From CAYMLL01 sp964390645 (lineage in GTDB: Bacteria > Planctomycetota > UBA8108): a DNA stretch of 17,268 nucleotides. The first letter of the stretch is position 1. Every line of letters begins with the position of its first letter. The stretch spans positions 1-17,268 of the forward strand of contig CAYMLL010000157.1 in assembly GCA_964390645.1 (NCBI GenBank), in the 5' to 3' direction. Under the pieces are notes generated by a model that worked only from the letters and a program-made list of their open reading frames with translations, was not told where the DNA came from and did no database searches. The position numbers and the translations under genes are program-made. This document shows, one piece after another, positions 7,805 to 15,700 of this stretch.

Positions 7805-9337
7805 ATGCAACAGAACAGCGTTGTCACGCCAGGCACGACGGGTGGTCCGGGCGCCGGACGGCCGCTCGTCGTCCGCAACAGCCTGCTGAACCTCACGAGC
7901 CGTCTGCTCAACGCGGTCGTCAACCTCGTGACGGTGTACGTCCTGGCTCACAGACTGAGCAAGGACGAGTTCGGTCTCTACTACACGGTCTTCGCGCTCC
8001 TGCTCGCGGTCCAGATGATCGTCGAGTCAGGCATCGCGACCGTCGTGAACTACCGCATCGTCCGGTCCCCCGACTGCTGGAAGCGAACCGTTGCCGAGGC
8101 GAACGGGCTCCTGCTCTTCGTCGTCACGGTCTCGTTTCTGGCTCTCACGGCGATAGGGTTCGCCTGGCGCGAGTGGTCCGGCGGAGCCGTGCCGCTGGCT
8201 CTCTTCGTGATGACGGGGCTCGCCGTCGCGATGATCCAGGTCCAGAGGTTCGCGACGGCCGTGTTCCGGGCCTTCGAGAGCTTCGGCTGGGAAAACCTCA
8301 CTCTCGTGATGCAGGGGGCCCTGTTTGCGGGGCTCGCGTGGCTGCTCCTGGGGGCGGAGCACGGCACCACCACGGTGATGGCGATGTTCGCGGCGAGCCA
8401 CGCGGCCGCCGCCGTGGTGCTCGTCATCGCCCTGCAGAGCCGGAGACGGTGCCTCGAGGTCCGATTCGGCCTGACGATCCTCAGGAGCTGGCTTTCGCAG
8501 TCCGTTCCCCTGGGCATCGGAGACGTCATTCGTCGGCTCACCTGGCAGCTCGACACGATCCTGCTCGGCCTGCTTCAGCCGGCGTCCGTCGTCGCCGTTT
8601 ACGCGATCGGGTACTGGCCGCTCGCCCCCCTCAACTGGGTGCCCATCGCGATCATGACGGCAACGTTTCCGTCGCTGGCGCGTATCGGGACGCTGGATCG
8701 GGAGAGCCTGTCGCGCATGTTCACGAACAGCATCCGCTGCCTGTGGTTGATCAGCCTGCCGATCGCGGTGGTGATCTTCGTCGCTGCGGCCGCGATCGTC
8801 CGGGTGATCGCCGGACCGGACTACGAGGCCGCGACCGAGCCGATGCGGATCCTGATCTGGATCACGATCCTTTCCTTCCTCTCGGTGCAGTGGAGGTTCT
8901 TTCTCACCGCGGTCGCCAGCCAGAGAGCCTACGGACGGCTCGTCTTCGGCGTGTTCGTCATCGAGCTGTTCATCGAGCTGCTGCTGATTCCGGTCTGGGG
9001 GTACTTCGGCGCCTGCGCCGGCAGTCTCGTCGGCGAGGTGGTCTTCGTCGTTGCCGGGATCGTTCTGTGCCGTCGCCTCGGCTTCGGCCGCATCGAGTGG
9101 CGGCCGGTTATCGGTGGGGCGTGCTCGGCGCTGGGCATGGGCGCGTTTCTGTGGATGTTCCGCGATTCCTCGCTGCCGGTCCTGGTGCTCAACTCCGCTC
9201 TGGCGACTGTTCTCTACGTCGCCCTGTGTGTCGCGACGGGCGCCATCTGCCGGCAGGATCTGAGGGTCGTCTCGAGGCTGTTCCGTCGTCGCGGGGCTTC
9301 CGCCGTCGGCGTTGCGAGCGGAGGCGAATCCTCGTGA
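7805..9337 (+). CDS. Polysaccharide/oligosaccharide flippase, MOP superfamily (PST/Wzx-like)
   Basis: A 510-residue, very hydrophobic protein with roughly 12-14 membrane helices. It opens with the usual family pattern: a short soluble lead, then VVRNSLLNLTSRLLNAVVNL, then LAHRLSKDEFGLYY (compare 'L...L.p.efG.y' in Wzx/RfbX proteins). The middle DVIRRLTWQLDTILLG followed by VAVYAIGYWPLAP matches the second-half 'D...lg...s...g.Y..a' repeat of the fold. The function predicted from the family is movement of lipid-linked oligosaccharide across the inner membrane. The start at 7805 is chosen because the frame upstream overlaps the sulfotransferase gene and the family N-terminus begins soon after this ATG; no strong ribosome binding site is visible. 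It begins 50 bp after the first sulfotransferase. No Wzy polymerase or Wzz/Wza partner is in the window. Confidence 0.88.
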   Translation: MQQNSVVTPGTTGGPGAGRPLVVRNSLLNLTSRLLNAVVNLVTVYVLAHRLSKDEFGLYYTVFALLLAVQMIVESGIATVVNYRIVRSPDCWKRTVAEANGLLLFVVTVSFLALTAIGFAWREWSGGAVPLALFVMTGLAVAMIQVQRFATAVFRAFESFGWENLTLVMQGALFAGLAWLLLGAEHGTTTVMAMFAASHAAAAVVLVIALQSRRRCLEVRFGLTILRSWLSQSVPLGIGDVIRRLTWQLDTILLGLLQPASVVAVYAIGYWPLAPLNWVPIAIMTATFPSLARIGTLDRESLSRMFTNSIRCLWLISLPIAVVIFVAAAAIVRVIAGPDYEAATEPMRILIWITILSFLSVQWRFFLTAVASQRAYGRLVFGVFVIELFIELLLIPVWGYFGACAGSLVGEVVFVVAGIVLCRRLGFGRIEWRPVIGGACSALGMGAFLWMFRDSSLPVLVLNSALATVLYVALCVATGAICRQDLRVVSRLFRRRGASAVGVASGGESS

Positions 9338-9373
9338 TCACCTTGGTGAGGGTGATAACCCCGCTTCGTGGGG
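9337..9373 (+). terminator. Two adjacent small hairpins after the flippase gene (possible attenuator/terminator)
   Basis: ATCACC (9337-9342) pairs with GGTGAT (9351-9356) across an 8-base loop, beginning at the last base of the flippase stop codon. CCCCGC (9359-9364) pairs with GTGGGG (9368-9373) around a 3-base loop, with one G-U pair. There is no T run behind either, so simple intrinsic termination is doubtful. RNA processing, weak attenuation or 3'-end protection are alternatives. Confidence 0.35.
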
Positions 9374-9388
9374 CGAACGCGTTGAGTA

Positions 9389-9397
9389 TGTTATACT
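9389..9397 (+). promoter_or_regulatory. Extended -10 promoter inside the cluster
   Basis: TGTTATACT at 9389-9397 fits the extended -10 pattern TGnTATAAT, with TATACT matching the hexamer at 5 of 6 positions. It sits in an unusually AT-rich island (about 9381-9420) directly after the hairpin pair. No TTGACA-like -35 box is present at 16-18 bp, which extended -10 promoters can do without. A transcript would start near 9404 and carry a leader of roughly 120 bases before the second sulfotransferase gene. Confidence 0.45.
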
Positions 9398-9435
9398 TCC
9401 CTGCGTTTGAGTAATCAGGGGTATAGGTCTGCTCG

Positions 9436-9528
9436 ATGAGTTCTCTGGCTCTGTCGGTTCGTTTCGGAGAAGGCTCCGGCAGCGACCGGGAGGTGGGGGC
9501 TCGAGACGGTGTGGGAAGGAGTGAGTGA
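9436..9528 (+). other. 30-codon leader reading frame overlapping the next start (TGATG)
   Basis: ATG at 9436 opens a 30-codon frame (MSSLALSVRFGEGSGSDREV...) whose TGA stop at 9526-9528 shares its last base with the ATG of the second sulfotransferase. It starts about 30 bases after the predicted transcript start. It has only a weak AGG as ribosome binding site and no family resemblance. It could be a chance frame or a leader giving translational coupling. Confidence 0.25.
9516..9521 (+). promoter_or_regulatory. Strong ribosome binding site deciding the second sulfotransferase start
   Basis: AAGGAG ends 6 bases before the ATG at 9528. An in-frame GTG at 9525 would leave only 3 bases of spacing, so 9528 is the better start. 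Confidence 0.75.
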
Positions 9529-10121
9529 TGGGCGCACAGGACCGGTTCGTCACGATCGTGTCCGGATTGCCTCGTTCGGGAACCTCGATGATGATGCGGA
9601 TGCTCGAGGCGGGCGGCATCGAGGCTCTGATCGACGACATCCGCGAGGCGGACATCGACAACCCGCGGGGCTACTACGAGTATGAGCCGGTCAAGTCGAC
9701 TCGCGACGATCCCCGGTGGCTCGAGTCGGCGTCGGGAAAGGTCGTCAAGATGGTCTACAGCCTTCTTTACGACCTCGCTGACGGCCACCAGTACCGGGTC
9801 GTCTTCATGCGACGGGACCTCGAGGAGATCCTCCGCTCGCAGCAGAAGATGCTCGATCGTCTGGGCACGCGAGAGGAGTCGGTTTCCGACGACGCGATGC
9901 GGCAGCTGTTCACGGCCGAGATCGACAAGTGCAGGAAGTTCCTGCGGGACGACCCGCGCTTCTCGTTTCTCGAGGTCGACTACAACAAGCTGCTCTCGGG
10001 GCCGGGACAGCTGGTCGAGGAGGTCGACCGGTTTCTCGGTGGTGGGCTCGACTGCGAGGCGATGGCGGCCGTTGTGGATCCATCGCTCTATCGCAACCGG
10101 GCTCAATCTCAACCTTGCTGA
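9528..10121 (+). CDS. Small sulfotransferase of a second, different family (P-x-R-S-G-T-S type)
   Basis: A 197-residue protein. FVTIVSGLPRSGTSMMMRML (residues 7-26) contains the GLPRSGTS PAPS 5'-phosphosulfate loop of the Sulfotransfer_1/3 type, quite unlike the HINKCGGTS loop of the sulfotransferase 2 kb upstream. The 3'-phosphate segment is probably YRVVFMRRDLEEILRSQ (89-105), with R95/R96 and S104. The typical C-terminal motif is near the end (VDPSLYRNR). At under 200 residues it is short for sulfotransferases but complete: good ribosome binding site, start, both cofactor motifs, and a normal stop. Predicted to use PAPS to sulfate a glycan, lipid or other acceptor in the cytoplasm; the acceptor is unknown. 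It has its own candidate promoter and leader upstream, so it may be expressed separately from the flippase and first sulfotransferase. Confidence 0.83.
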   Translation: MGAQDRFVTIVSGLPRSGTSMMMRMLEAGGIEALIDDIREADIDNPRGYYEYEPVKSTRDDPRWLESASGKVVKMVYSLLYDLADGHQYRVVFMRRDLEEILRSQQKMLDRLGTREESVSDDAMRQLFTAEIDKCRKFLRDDPRFSFLEVDYNKLLSGPGQLVEEVDRFLGGGLDCEAMAAVVDPSLYRNRAQSQPC

Positions 10122-10188
10122 ATGACCGGAGCCCGATGAGGGTGCGGTTCGGCGCACACCGATCGGGGAGAGGCGAACACGGGCTGTT

Positions 10189-10210
10189 GGGAGGCGTTCT
10201 TTCGGGACGC
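10189..10210 (+). promoter_or_regulatory. Shine-Dalgarno followed by a hairpin just before a GTG start
   Basis: GGGAGG (10189-10194) lies 21 bases before the GTG at 10216, too far for normal use. The intervening GCGTTC (10194-10199) can pair with GGACGC (10205-10210) around a 5-base TTTCG loop. Folding this stem would bring the GGGAGG element near the start; its last G is shared with the stem. It may also be chance. Confidence 0.25.
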
Positions 10211-10215
10211 TCGAA

Positions 10216-11340
10216 GTGGTGACTGCAAGGCAATCGAAGATCCCGTGGTGGGTGGGCACGCTGATCCTGGCGACGGTGGGAATCACCGTCTGGTTCGGGG
10301 TGTTCGCCCAGCAATCCAAGGGCCTCTCCAGCCAGAAGCGAGCCAAGCAGCTCGGTCTGCCGGTTCCGGTGCGTACGGACATCGTCGCCGAACGCGAGTT
10401 CGAGCGCTGGATCGGCGCCACGGCGACGACGGTGCCGTCGGAGACCGCGTCGATCTGGGTCGGGCTCGGGCTCGAGCTCGGATTTCGTGAGCTGCGCGCC
10501 GTCATGGAGAAGGTGCACGTTCACGAGGGCCAGTACGTGCAGAGTGGCGAAGTCCTCTTCGAGCTCAACCAGAGGATCTTCACCCAGCGAGTGAAGCAGC
10601 GAGAGATGGCCGTGGCCGTCGCCCGCAAGGAGGTCGGCGCGCTGGAGAGTCTGCGGGTCGGGAACATCGCGAACGAGTTCGAGCTCGCCGCCGCGGAGCT
10701 CCAGGTCGAGGCGGCCGTGCTGAGCCTCGAGATCGCCCATCGAGATCTCGACTCCTGCCTTCTTCGCAGCCCCATCGACGGCTTCGTCGACAAGGTTGAT
10801 GTCGTCGATGGCGAGCACTTCAACACCAGCCGACAGGTGACCCGGATTCACCGGCTCGACCCCGTCCACGTCAAGGTGGATCTGCCCCAGGAGCGGTTGC
10901 AGGAGGTCTCCGACGGGATGCAGGCGGAGGTTGTCCTCGACAGCTTCCCCAACGAGACGTTCGCGGCCGAGGTCGTTCGCATGTCGGCGAGGGCCAACAC
11001 GCGGACTCGTGTCCTGCCGATCGTGCTCGGGATGGAGAATGCAGACCGCCGGGTGCGGGCCGGGCTGAGCGGCTTCGCCCGTCTACGGGTGGAGAAGACG
11101 GCGCTCACCGTTCCGGTGTCCGCGGTCGTCCGCCGTGGCGCAGAGGCCGTCGTGTTCACTGTCGAGGACGGCAAGGCGCACCTGAAGCGAGTACGTCTCG
11201 GTCCGCCGGCGGACGTGGGATTCTACGAGGTCGTGGACGGACTGAGCGCCGGCGACGAGGTGGTGATCTACGGAATCGAGTACCTCGACGACAATGACCG
11301 AGTCGACACCAACTGGCGCGAGTGGTCCGGACGGGAGTGA
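10216..11340 (+). CDS. RND/HlyD-type periplasmic adaptor (membrane-fusion protein)
   Basis: A 374-residue protein (GTG start; a second GTG follows at 10219 and there is no in-frame ATG upstream back to the stop at 10123). One membrane helix at about 11-31 anchors it, with the rest periplasmic. The lipoyl/barrel-sandwich domain is split into VHVHEGQYVQSGEVLFEL (100-117) and LLRSPIDGFVDKVDVVDGE (182-200), with an alpha-helical hairpin at about 120-180 between them. A beta-barrel follows (about 215-300), then a membrane-proximal domain including AVVFTVEDGKAHLKRVRLG and GDEVVIYG. Such adaptors link an inner-membrane RND or ABC pump to an outer-membrane channel. No pump or TolC-like gene lies in the window, which is unusual. 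Translation start signals are weak, with a hairpin just upstream. It is followed after 28 bp by a membrane/TPR protein with a strong ribosome binding site. Confidence 0.85.
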   Translation: MVTARQSKIPWWVGTLILATVGITVWFGVFAQQSKGLSSQKRAKQLGLPVPVRTDIVAEREFERWIGATATTVPSETASIWVGLGLELGFRELRAVMEKVHVHEGQYVQSGEVLFELNQRIFTQRVKQREMAVAVARKEVGALESLRVGNIANEFELAAAELQVEAAVLSLEIAHRDLDSCLLRSPIDGFVDKVDVVDGEHFNTSRQVTRIHRLDPVHVKVDLPQERLQEVSDGMQAEVVLDSFPNETFAAEVVRMSARANTRTRVLPIVLGMENADRRVRAGLSGFARLRVEKTALTVPVSAVVRRGAEAVVFTVEDGKAHLKRVRLGPPADVGFYEVVDGLSAGDEVVIYGIEYLDDNDRVDTNWREWSGRE

Positions 11341-11355
11341 TTCCGGCCCTGGCGT

Positions 11356-11361
11356 GAGGAG
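11356..11361 (+). promoter_or_regulatory. Ribosome binding site deciding the start of the membrane/TPR protein
   Basis: GAGGAG ends 7 bases before the ATG at 11369. An in-frame ATG at 11294 would overlap the adaptor gene by 47 bases and give an extra hydrophilic 25 residues; the site favours 11369. Confidence 0.7.
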
Positions 11362-11368
11362 ACGCGGG

Positions 11369-12739
11369 ATGAGGTCGGCAGCCCTGCGGTGGGTCGTGGC
11401 GACGGTATCCGTCGTCGCCGAGCTTGTCGTCTCTCGACGTGGGCTCGCTCTGGTCGCGCTCGGTGCGGCCGGAGTGCTCACGGCGTACGGCGGGCTGCGG
11501 CCGGCGTTGCGTCAGGACATCTCGAGCATCAACGTGCCGCTCGAGGCGCACGAGTCGGTCGCTCGACGTGACGGCCTGTTCGATGACGCCGAGCTGCTCG
11601 ACGGCCTCGAGCCGGCGATGCTGACCAGCGTCGGTGGTCTGATGCTGCTCCTGATCACGGTCGGCGCGACCGTCGCCCTGCTGGATCCCCGCCGCGTCGA
11701 CATCGTCGCCGGCGTCGTGCTGGCCGGGGCGGTCGCGAGCACCGCGGCCCTCTGTCTCAACCACCCGGAGCTCGTCGAGCGGCTCGATCTCGAGCTCGAG
11801 GAGCGTCAGTGGGTCGCCCGCACGATCTGGCAACGCGAGACGAGTCCTCTGACCGTCCTGCACGGCGGTCGGGCCGTCTCGACGGTCGCCGCCGAGGGCG
11901 AGTCGGGCGGCGTGACTCGAGGGGCCGACTACCTCGTCTACGGTCACTGGGTGATTCCCCTCGCCGGCATGCTCCTGCTGCTGGGCGCACGGGGGCCGCT
12001 GTCGTCTCGCCTCGGTTCGTTGAGCGCGTGGGGTGGTCTGGGCATCGTGCTGGCGTGCGTCGTGTGTCGCGCCCGCCTTCTGGCCGAGCGGCACTGGCAC
12101 GAGGCGGTCCGGCTCGAGGAGCTGGGCGACTGCGCCGGCGCCCGGACGGCGCTCGAGCGTGCGATGGCACAATGCGAGCCACTGGCCCACCTGCAGCGGA
12201 CGTGGCTCTTCGCCGGGCGACTCGATCATGTCGAGGGCCGGTCGACGCCGCAGGCCGGCCTCTTCCGGGCTCGTCAGCTGGGCCACAACGGCAAGCGGGC
12301 CGAGGGCCGCGCCGAGCTGGAGGACCTGCTGACCTTCTGCGGGTCGGCTCACCCCGAGGCGCTTCGAGCGTCGGCGCGCCTGATGACCCTCATCGGCCTG
12401 GAGGATTACCGGGACCGTCGATACGGCGCCGCGGGCGCGGCCTGGACTCGTGCCGCCGAGCTCGACCCGGTCCGCCTCGACCTGTCGTACTTCCTGGGCA
12501 CGCTACGTCTCGACGTCGACCCGATGCACCCCGAGCTGGCGCAGCAGGACTACGGGCCGATTCTGCGTCAGCTCGCGGACCGCCGGATCCGTGCGGACAT
12601 CTCCGCCACGCTCGGCGAGGCGTGCTTCGGCGCTGGACGATTCGACGCCGCCCGGAGGCACTTCCGGGAGTCGATGGATGCATTCAACCGCCCGAACGCC
12701 GTCAATGTTCGCAGCTGGCGCGGGCTTGCCGGGCTCTGA
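11369..12739 (+). CDS. Unknown membrane protein with five helices and a TPR-like C-terminus
   Basis: A 456-residue protein I cannot assign to a named family. Predicted membrane helices lie at about 25-42, 84-105, 111-130, 194-208 and 221-238. Two loops (about 43-83 and 131-193) are hydrophilic; given a basic N-terminus (MRSAALRW...SRRG) the 43-83 loop is probably periplasmic. From about 238 onward the protein is helical and alanine/leucine/arginine-rich with TPR-like pairs, for example HWHEAVRLEELGDCAGARTALERAM (split at about 242-266), AEGRAELEDLLTFC, YGAAGAAWTRAAELDP and GRFDAARRHFRESMDAF. TPR repeats usually mediate protein contacts. It is sandwiched between the adaptor gene and the large GT39 gene (28 bp and 19 bp spacing), so all three are likely co-expressed; a role as an assembly or scaffolding partner of either neighbour is inference. 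Confidence 0.72.
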   Translation: MRSAALRWVVATVSVVAELVVSRRGLALVALGAAGVLTAYGGLRPALRQDISSINVPLEAHESVARRDGLFDDAELLDGLEPAMLTSVGGLMLLLITVGATVALLDPRRVDIVAGVVLAGAVASTAALCLNHPELVERLDLELEERQWVARTIWQRETSPLTVLHGGRAVSTVAAEGESGGVTRGADYLVYGHWVIPLAGMLLLLGARGPLSSRLGSLSAWGGLGIVLACVVCRARLLAERHWHEAVRLEELGDCAGARTALERAMAQCEPLAHLQRTWLFAGRLDHVEGRSTPQAGLFRARQLGHNGKRAEGRAELEDLLTFCGSAHPEALRASARLMTLIGLEDYRDRRYGAAGAAWTRAAELDPVRLDLSYFLGTLRLDVDPMHPELAQQDYGPILRQLADRRIRADISATLGEACFGAGRFDAARRHFRESMDAFNRPNAVNVRSWRGLAGL

Positions 12740-12758
12740 CCAGACATACGCTTTACCC

Positions 12759-15700
12759 GTGAGACGCACGAGCTATCCAGTCAAGGTCGCGATCGTCCTC
12801 GCATTCTCGGTGCTGCTGGGGCACCTGTCGTGGAGCGTGTGGTTCGCTCGCGAGGCGCCGGAGCATTTTGCCGAGGGAACCACGCGGGCGCTCCGTTCCC
12901 CGGACGAGTCCGCGACGGCGCTCTATGTTCGTCGCACGCTCCACCTGCCGGAGAAGCCCGAGAACGCGTGGATACAGGTGCTCGCCCGCGATCGCCTGGC
13001 GGTTCACGTCAACCAGAAGCTGGTCTCTCGGCGTCGGGACGACCACCACGAGGTCGGGACGATCCGCAGCATCGGTCACCACCTGCGGGAGGGGCTCAAC
13101 GTCATCGCGATCGGGACCGAGCAGCGCACCTTCGGCAAGCCGCCGGTGATCAGCGTCAAGGGATCGTACACCCTGTCGGACGGCGAGCACGTGCTCTCGC
13201 CCGACGAGCAGTGGCGGTCCTGGACCCTGTTCGAGCGTCAGAACGGACACTGGACGGCGCCGACCTTCGACGACAGCCACTGGGAGCGCGCCGAGGTCGT
13301 CGATGTCGAGCTGCGCGCGCCTCTCGAGGGCCCGCCGGCAGCCGTCAGCGCCTCCAGTCGCGCATCGTGGATCACGCCGCCCATCTCCGACGACGGTCGC
13401 GGGTGTCTGCAGCGGACCGTCCCGATTCCTTCACGGCCTCGAAGCGGATGGTTGCGCGCGACCTCGACGGGAGGCTATCGGTTCGCCGTCAACGGCGTTG
13501 TCGTCGGTCGCAGCGAGGCGCGCCTGGCAGCGGGGCGAGGCGCCGCACCGGTCGAGAGAATCTGGGATGTCACGGCGTTCCTGGACCAGGGGGAGAACAC
13601 CGTCTCGTTCCTGCTGTCGAGTCTCGAAGGCCGTCCTCACTTGCGGGCCGACCTCGAGATCGAGACGGTTGACGGCAGACTGCAGTCCGTGCCGACGGAC
13701 TCGCGCTGGATCGCCGCTTCCGGGGCCCCGGCGCGGTGGAGCGAGCCGCTCCCTGCGGAGGCGACAGGGTGGACCGTCTGTCGAGCCGAACCCGAGAACC
13801 TCGGCGTCGACCGGGGGGCCCTGCGACGGGAGTGGGCCACGTCGTCCGCGATGACTCCCGCCAGGGCCATGAGCGACACGTTCGAGCAGATCGCTCTCAT
13901 CCTCGCGGTCGCCATCGCCGCGCTCCTGGCCTGCCGCATCGCCAGCCGTGCCCTGGCTCTCGGTGTGGGAGCCGCGAACGCCCCCACGACCGACATCGCG
14001 TACCTGGCTCTCGTCCTTCCGACGCTGATGATCGCGACGGTGCTGGTTCTTCTCCTCGATCCACGTGTTCCTCGACCGACGGTCTATCACCAGGCGTGGA
14101 TTCTGCTCGCGGTGTTGAGCGTGCCTCTGCAGTGGCTGGGGCTCGCCCTTCTCGACCGTCGCTCGAACCGATCACCGACACCGGCGAGCGGCGGCGTGCT
14201 GCCGTGGTCGCCGCGGCGCGCGTCGTTCGCGACCTGGGTCACGGTGGCCGTGCTCTTCGTCGTCGGATTCGGGCTGAGGCTCAGGGAGATCGAGCGCGAG
14301 CCGCTTCACCATGACGAGGTGAGGTCGTACAGGGAGACGCTCGGGGTGCTCGAGCGCGGGTACCCCAGCGCGCAGCACGCCGACTCGCCGCTGCAGGTCA
14401 TCGCGACAAGCGAGCTCGTCTACTATCCCATGGCGGCGGTCGCCCTGGTCTCGGACGACGACCGGTTCGTGGTGCGCTTTCCGGCAGTCTGCTTCGGAGC
14501 CGCGACGATACTCCTGATGTTCTTCGCGGGGCGTCGGATGTTCGGTGTGACGACCGGGCTCGTGGCCGCCACGATCCAGACCTTCGCCCCCCTCTGCGTG
14601 GCGATGAGCGGCTTCGGTCGCTATCCATCGCAGCTGGCGTTCTTCTCGGTGCTGACGACCTTCTGCTTCTGGCGCTGTCTGAGTCGACCCGACGATCGTC
14701 GGGCCCTGTGGCTGACCGCGCTCGCGTTCTGCGGCATGTACCTCAGCTGGCAGGGATCGGCGACCCTTGCCGCGGGCATGGTCGTGGCGGCGCTCATCGA
14801 CCAGCGAGGCAGGCTCCGGGATCTTCTGTCGCGGCCGGCGGTCTGGGGCGCCATGCTCGCCGTCGCGTGTGTGGTGGCGCTTCACCTCTCGTACCGCGAC
14901 ATCCAGGCGGCGCAGCGGCTCTACATCGGAACCGGCATCTCGAACCTCGGCCTGGGGCCGATGTGGACGTTCGGGGACTTCGACGCCTCGTTCTATCTTC
15001 GTGGCGCGAGCTGGAGTGAGAACCCTCTGCTGCCGATGCTGGCGCTCGTCGGAGCCTTCCTGATGGCGGTCCGCCACGGTTTCCAGAGACCGACGCGCGT
15101 CCTGGGTATCACGTTCGCGGTGACCTGCGTGCTCATGGCGTCGTTGCTGCCGGTCCGTGCGTTCCGATACGGGTATCACCTCGTTCCGTTCGTCATCCTC
15201 CTCGCCTCCGCGACGCTGACGGCCTCGATCCGGGCGCTGACCCGTCTCTGCGGGCGGCGTGGCGCTCCGCGGGCGTGGGTCGTCTACGCCCGTGGCGTCG
15301 GGATCGCTGTCGTCTGTGTCTTCGTCGCCTTGACGAGCGGTGTCGGGCAGCTGGGGGACCTGACCTCGTCGCGTTCCGGCATCGCCGGTATCGCCGGTAT
15401 CGCGGGCGTCGACGGGATCGATGGTGTCGACGGTGTCGACGGCATGGACCATCCCGACGTGGAGAGCACAGCGGCCTTCCTGCGCGCTCACCTGGAAGAG
15501 GGCGACATCGTGCTCGCGACGAAGCCGCACGTGCTCGATCACTACCTCCCCGACCGTCCGGCGGACTACTGGCTCCAGACCCGGCTGCAGAACCGCGTCA
15601 TGCTGGGTGAGAGCGAGCCGCTGCTCCGTGACCGCCGCAGCGACGCCGTCGTCGTGTCGACGCGTGACGAGCTCGAGGACATCTTCGCCCGTCACGACAG

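Noticed and set aside
11294..11368. Upstream in-frame ATG for the membrane/TPR protein
   Set aside because: It would overlap the adaptor gene by 47 bases and lacks a ribosome binding site; ATG 11369 has GAGGAG at ideal spacing.
11156..12352. Minus-strand open frame of about 398 codons opposite the membrane/TPR protein
   Set aside because: No ribosome binding site or motif, and the plus-strand gene has convincing membrane helices, a good ribosome binding site and operon spacing.
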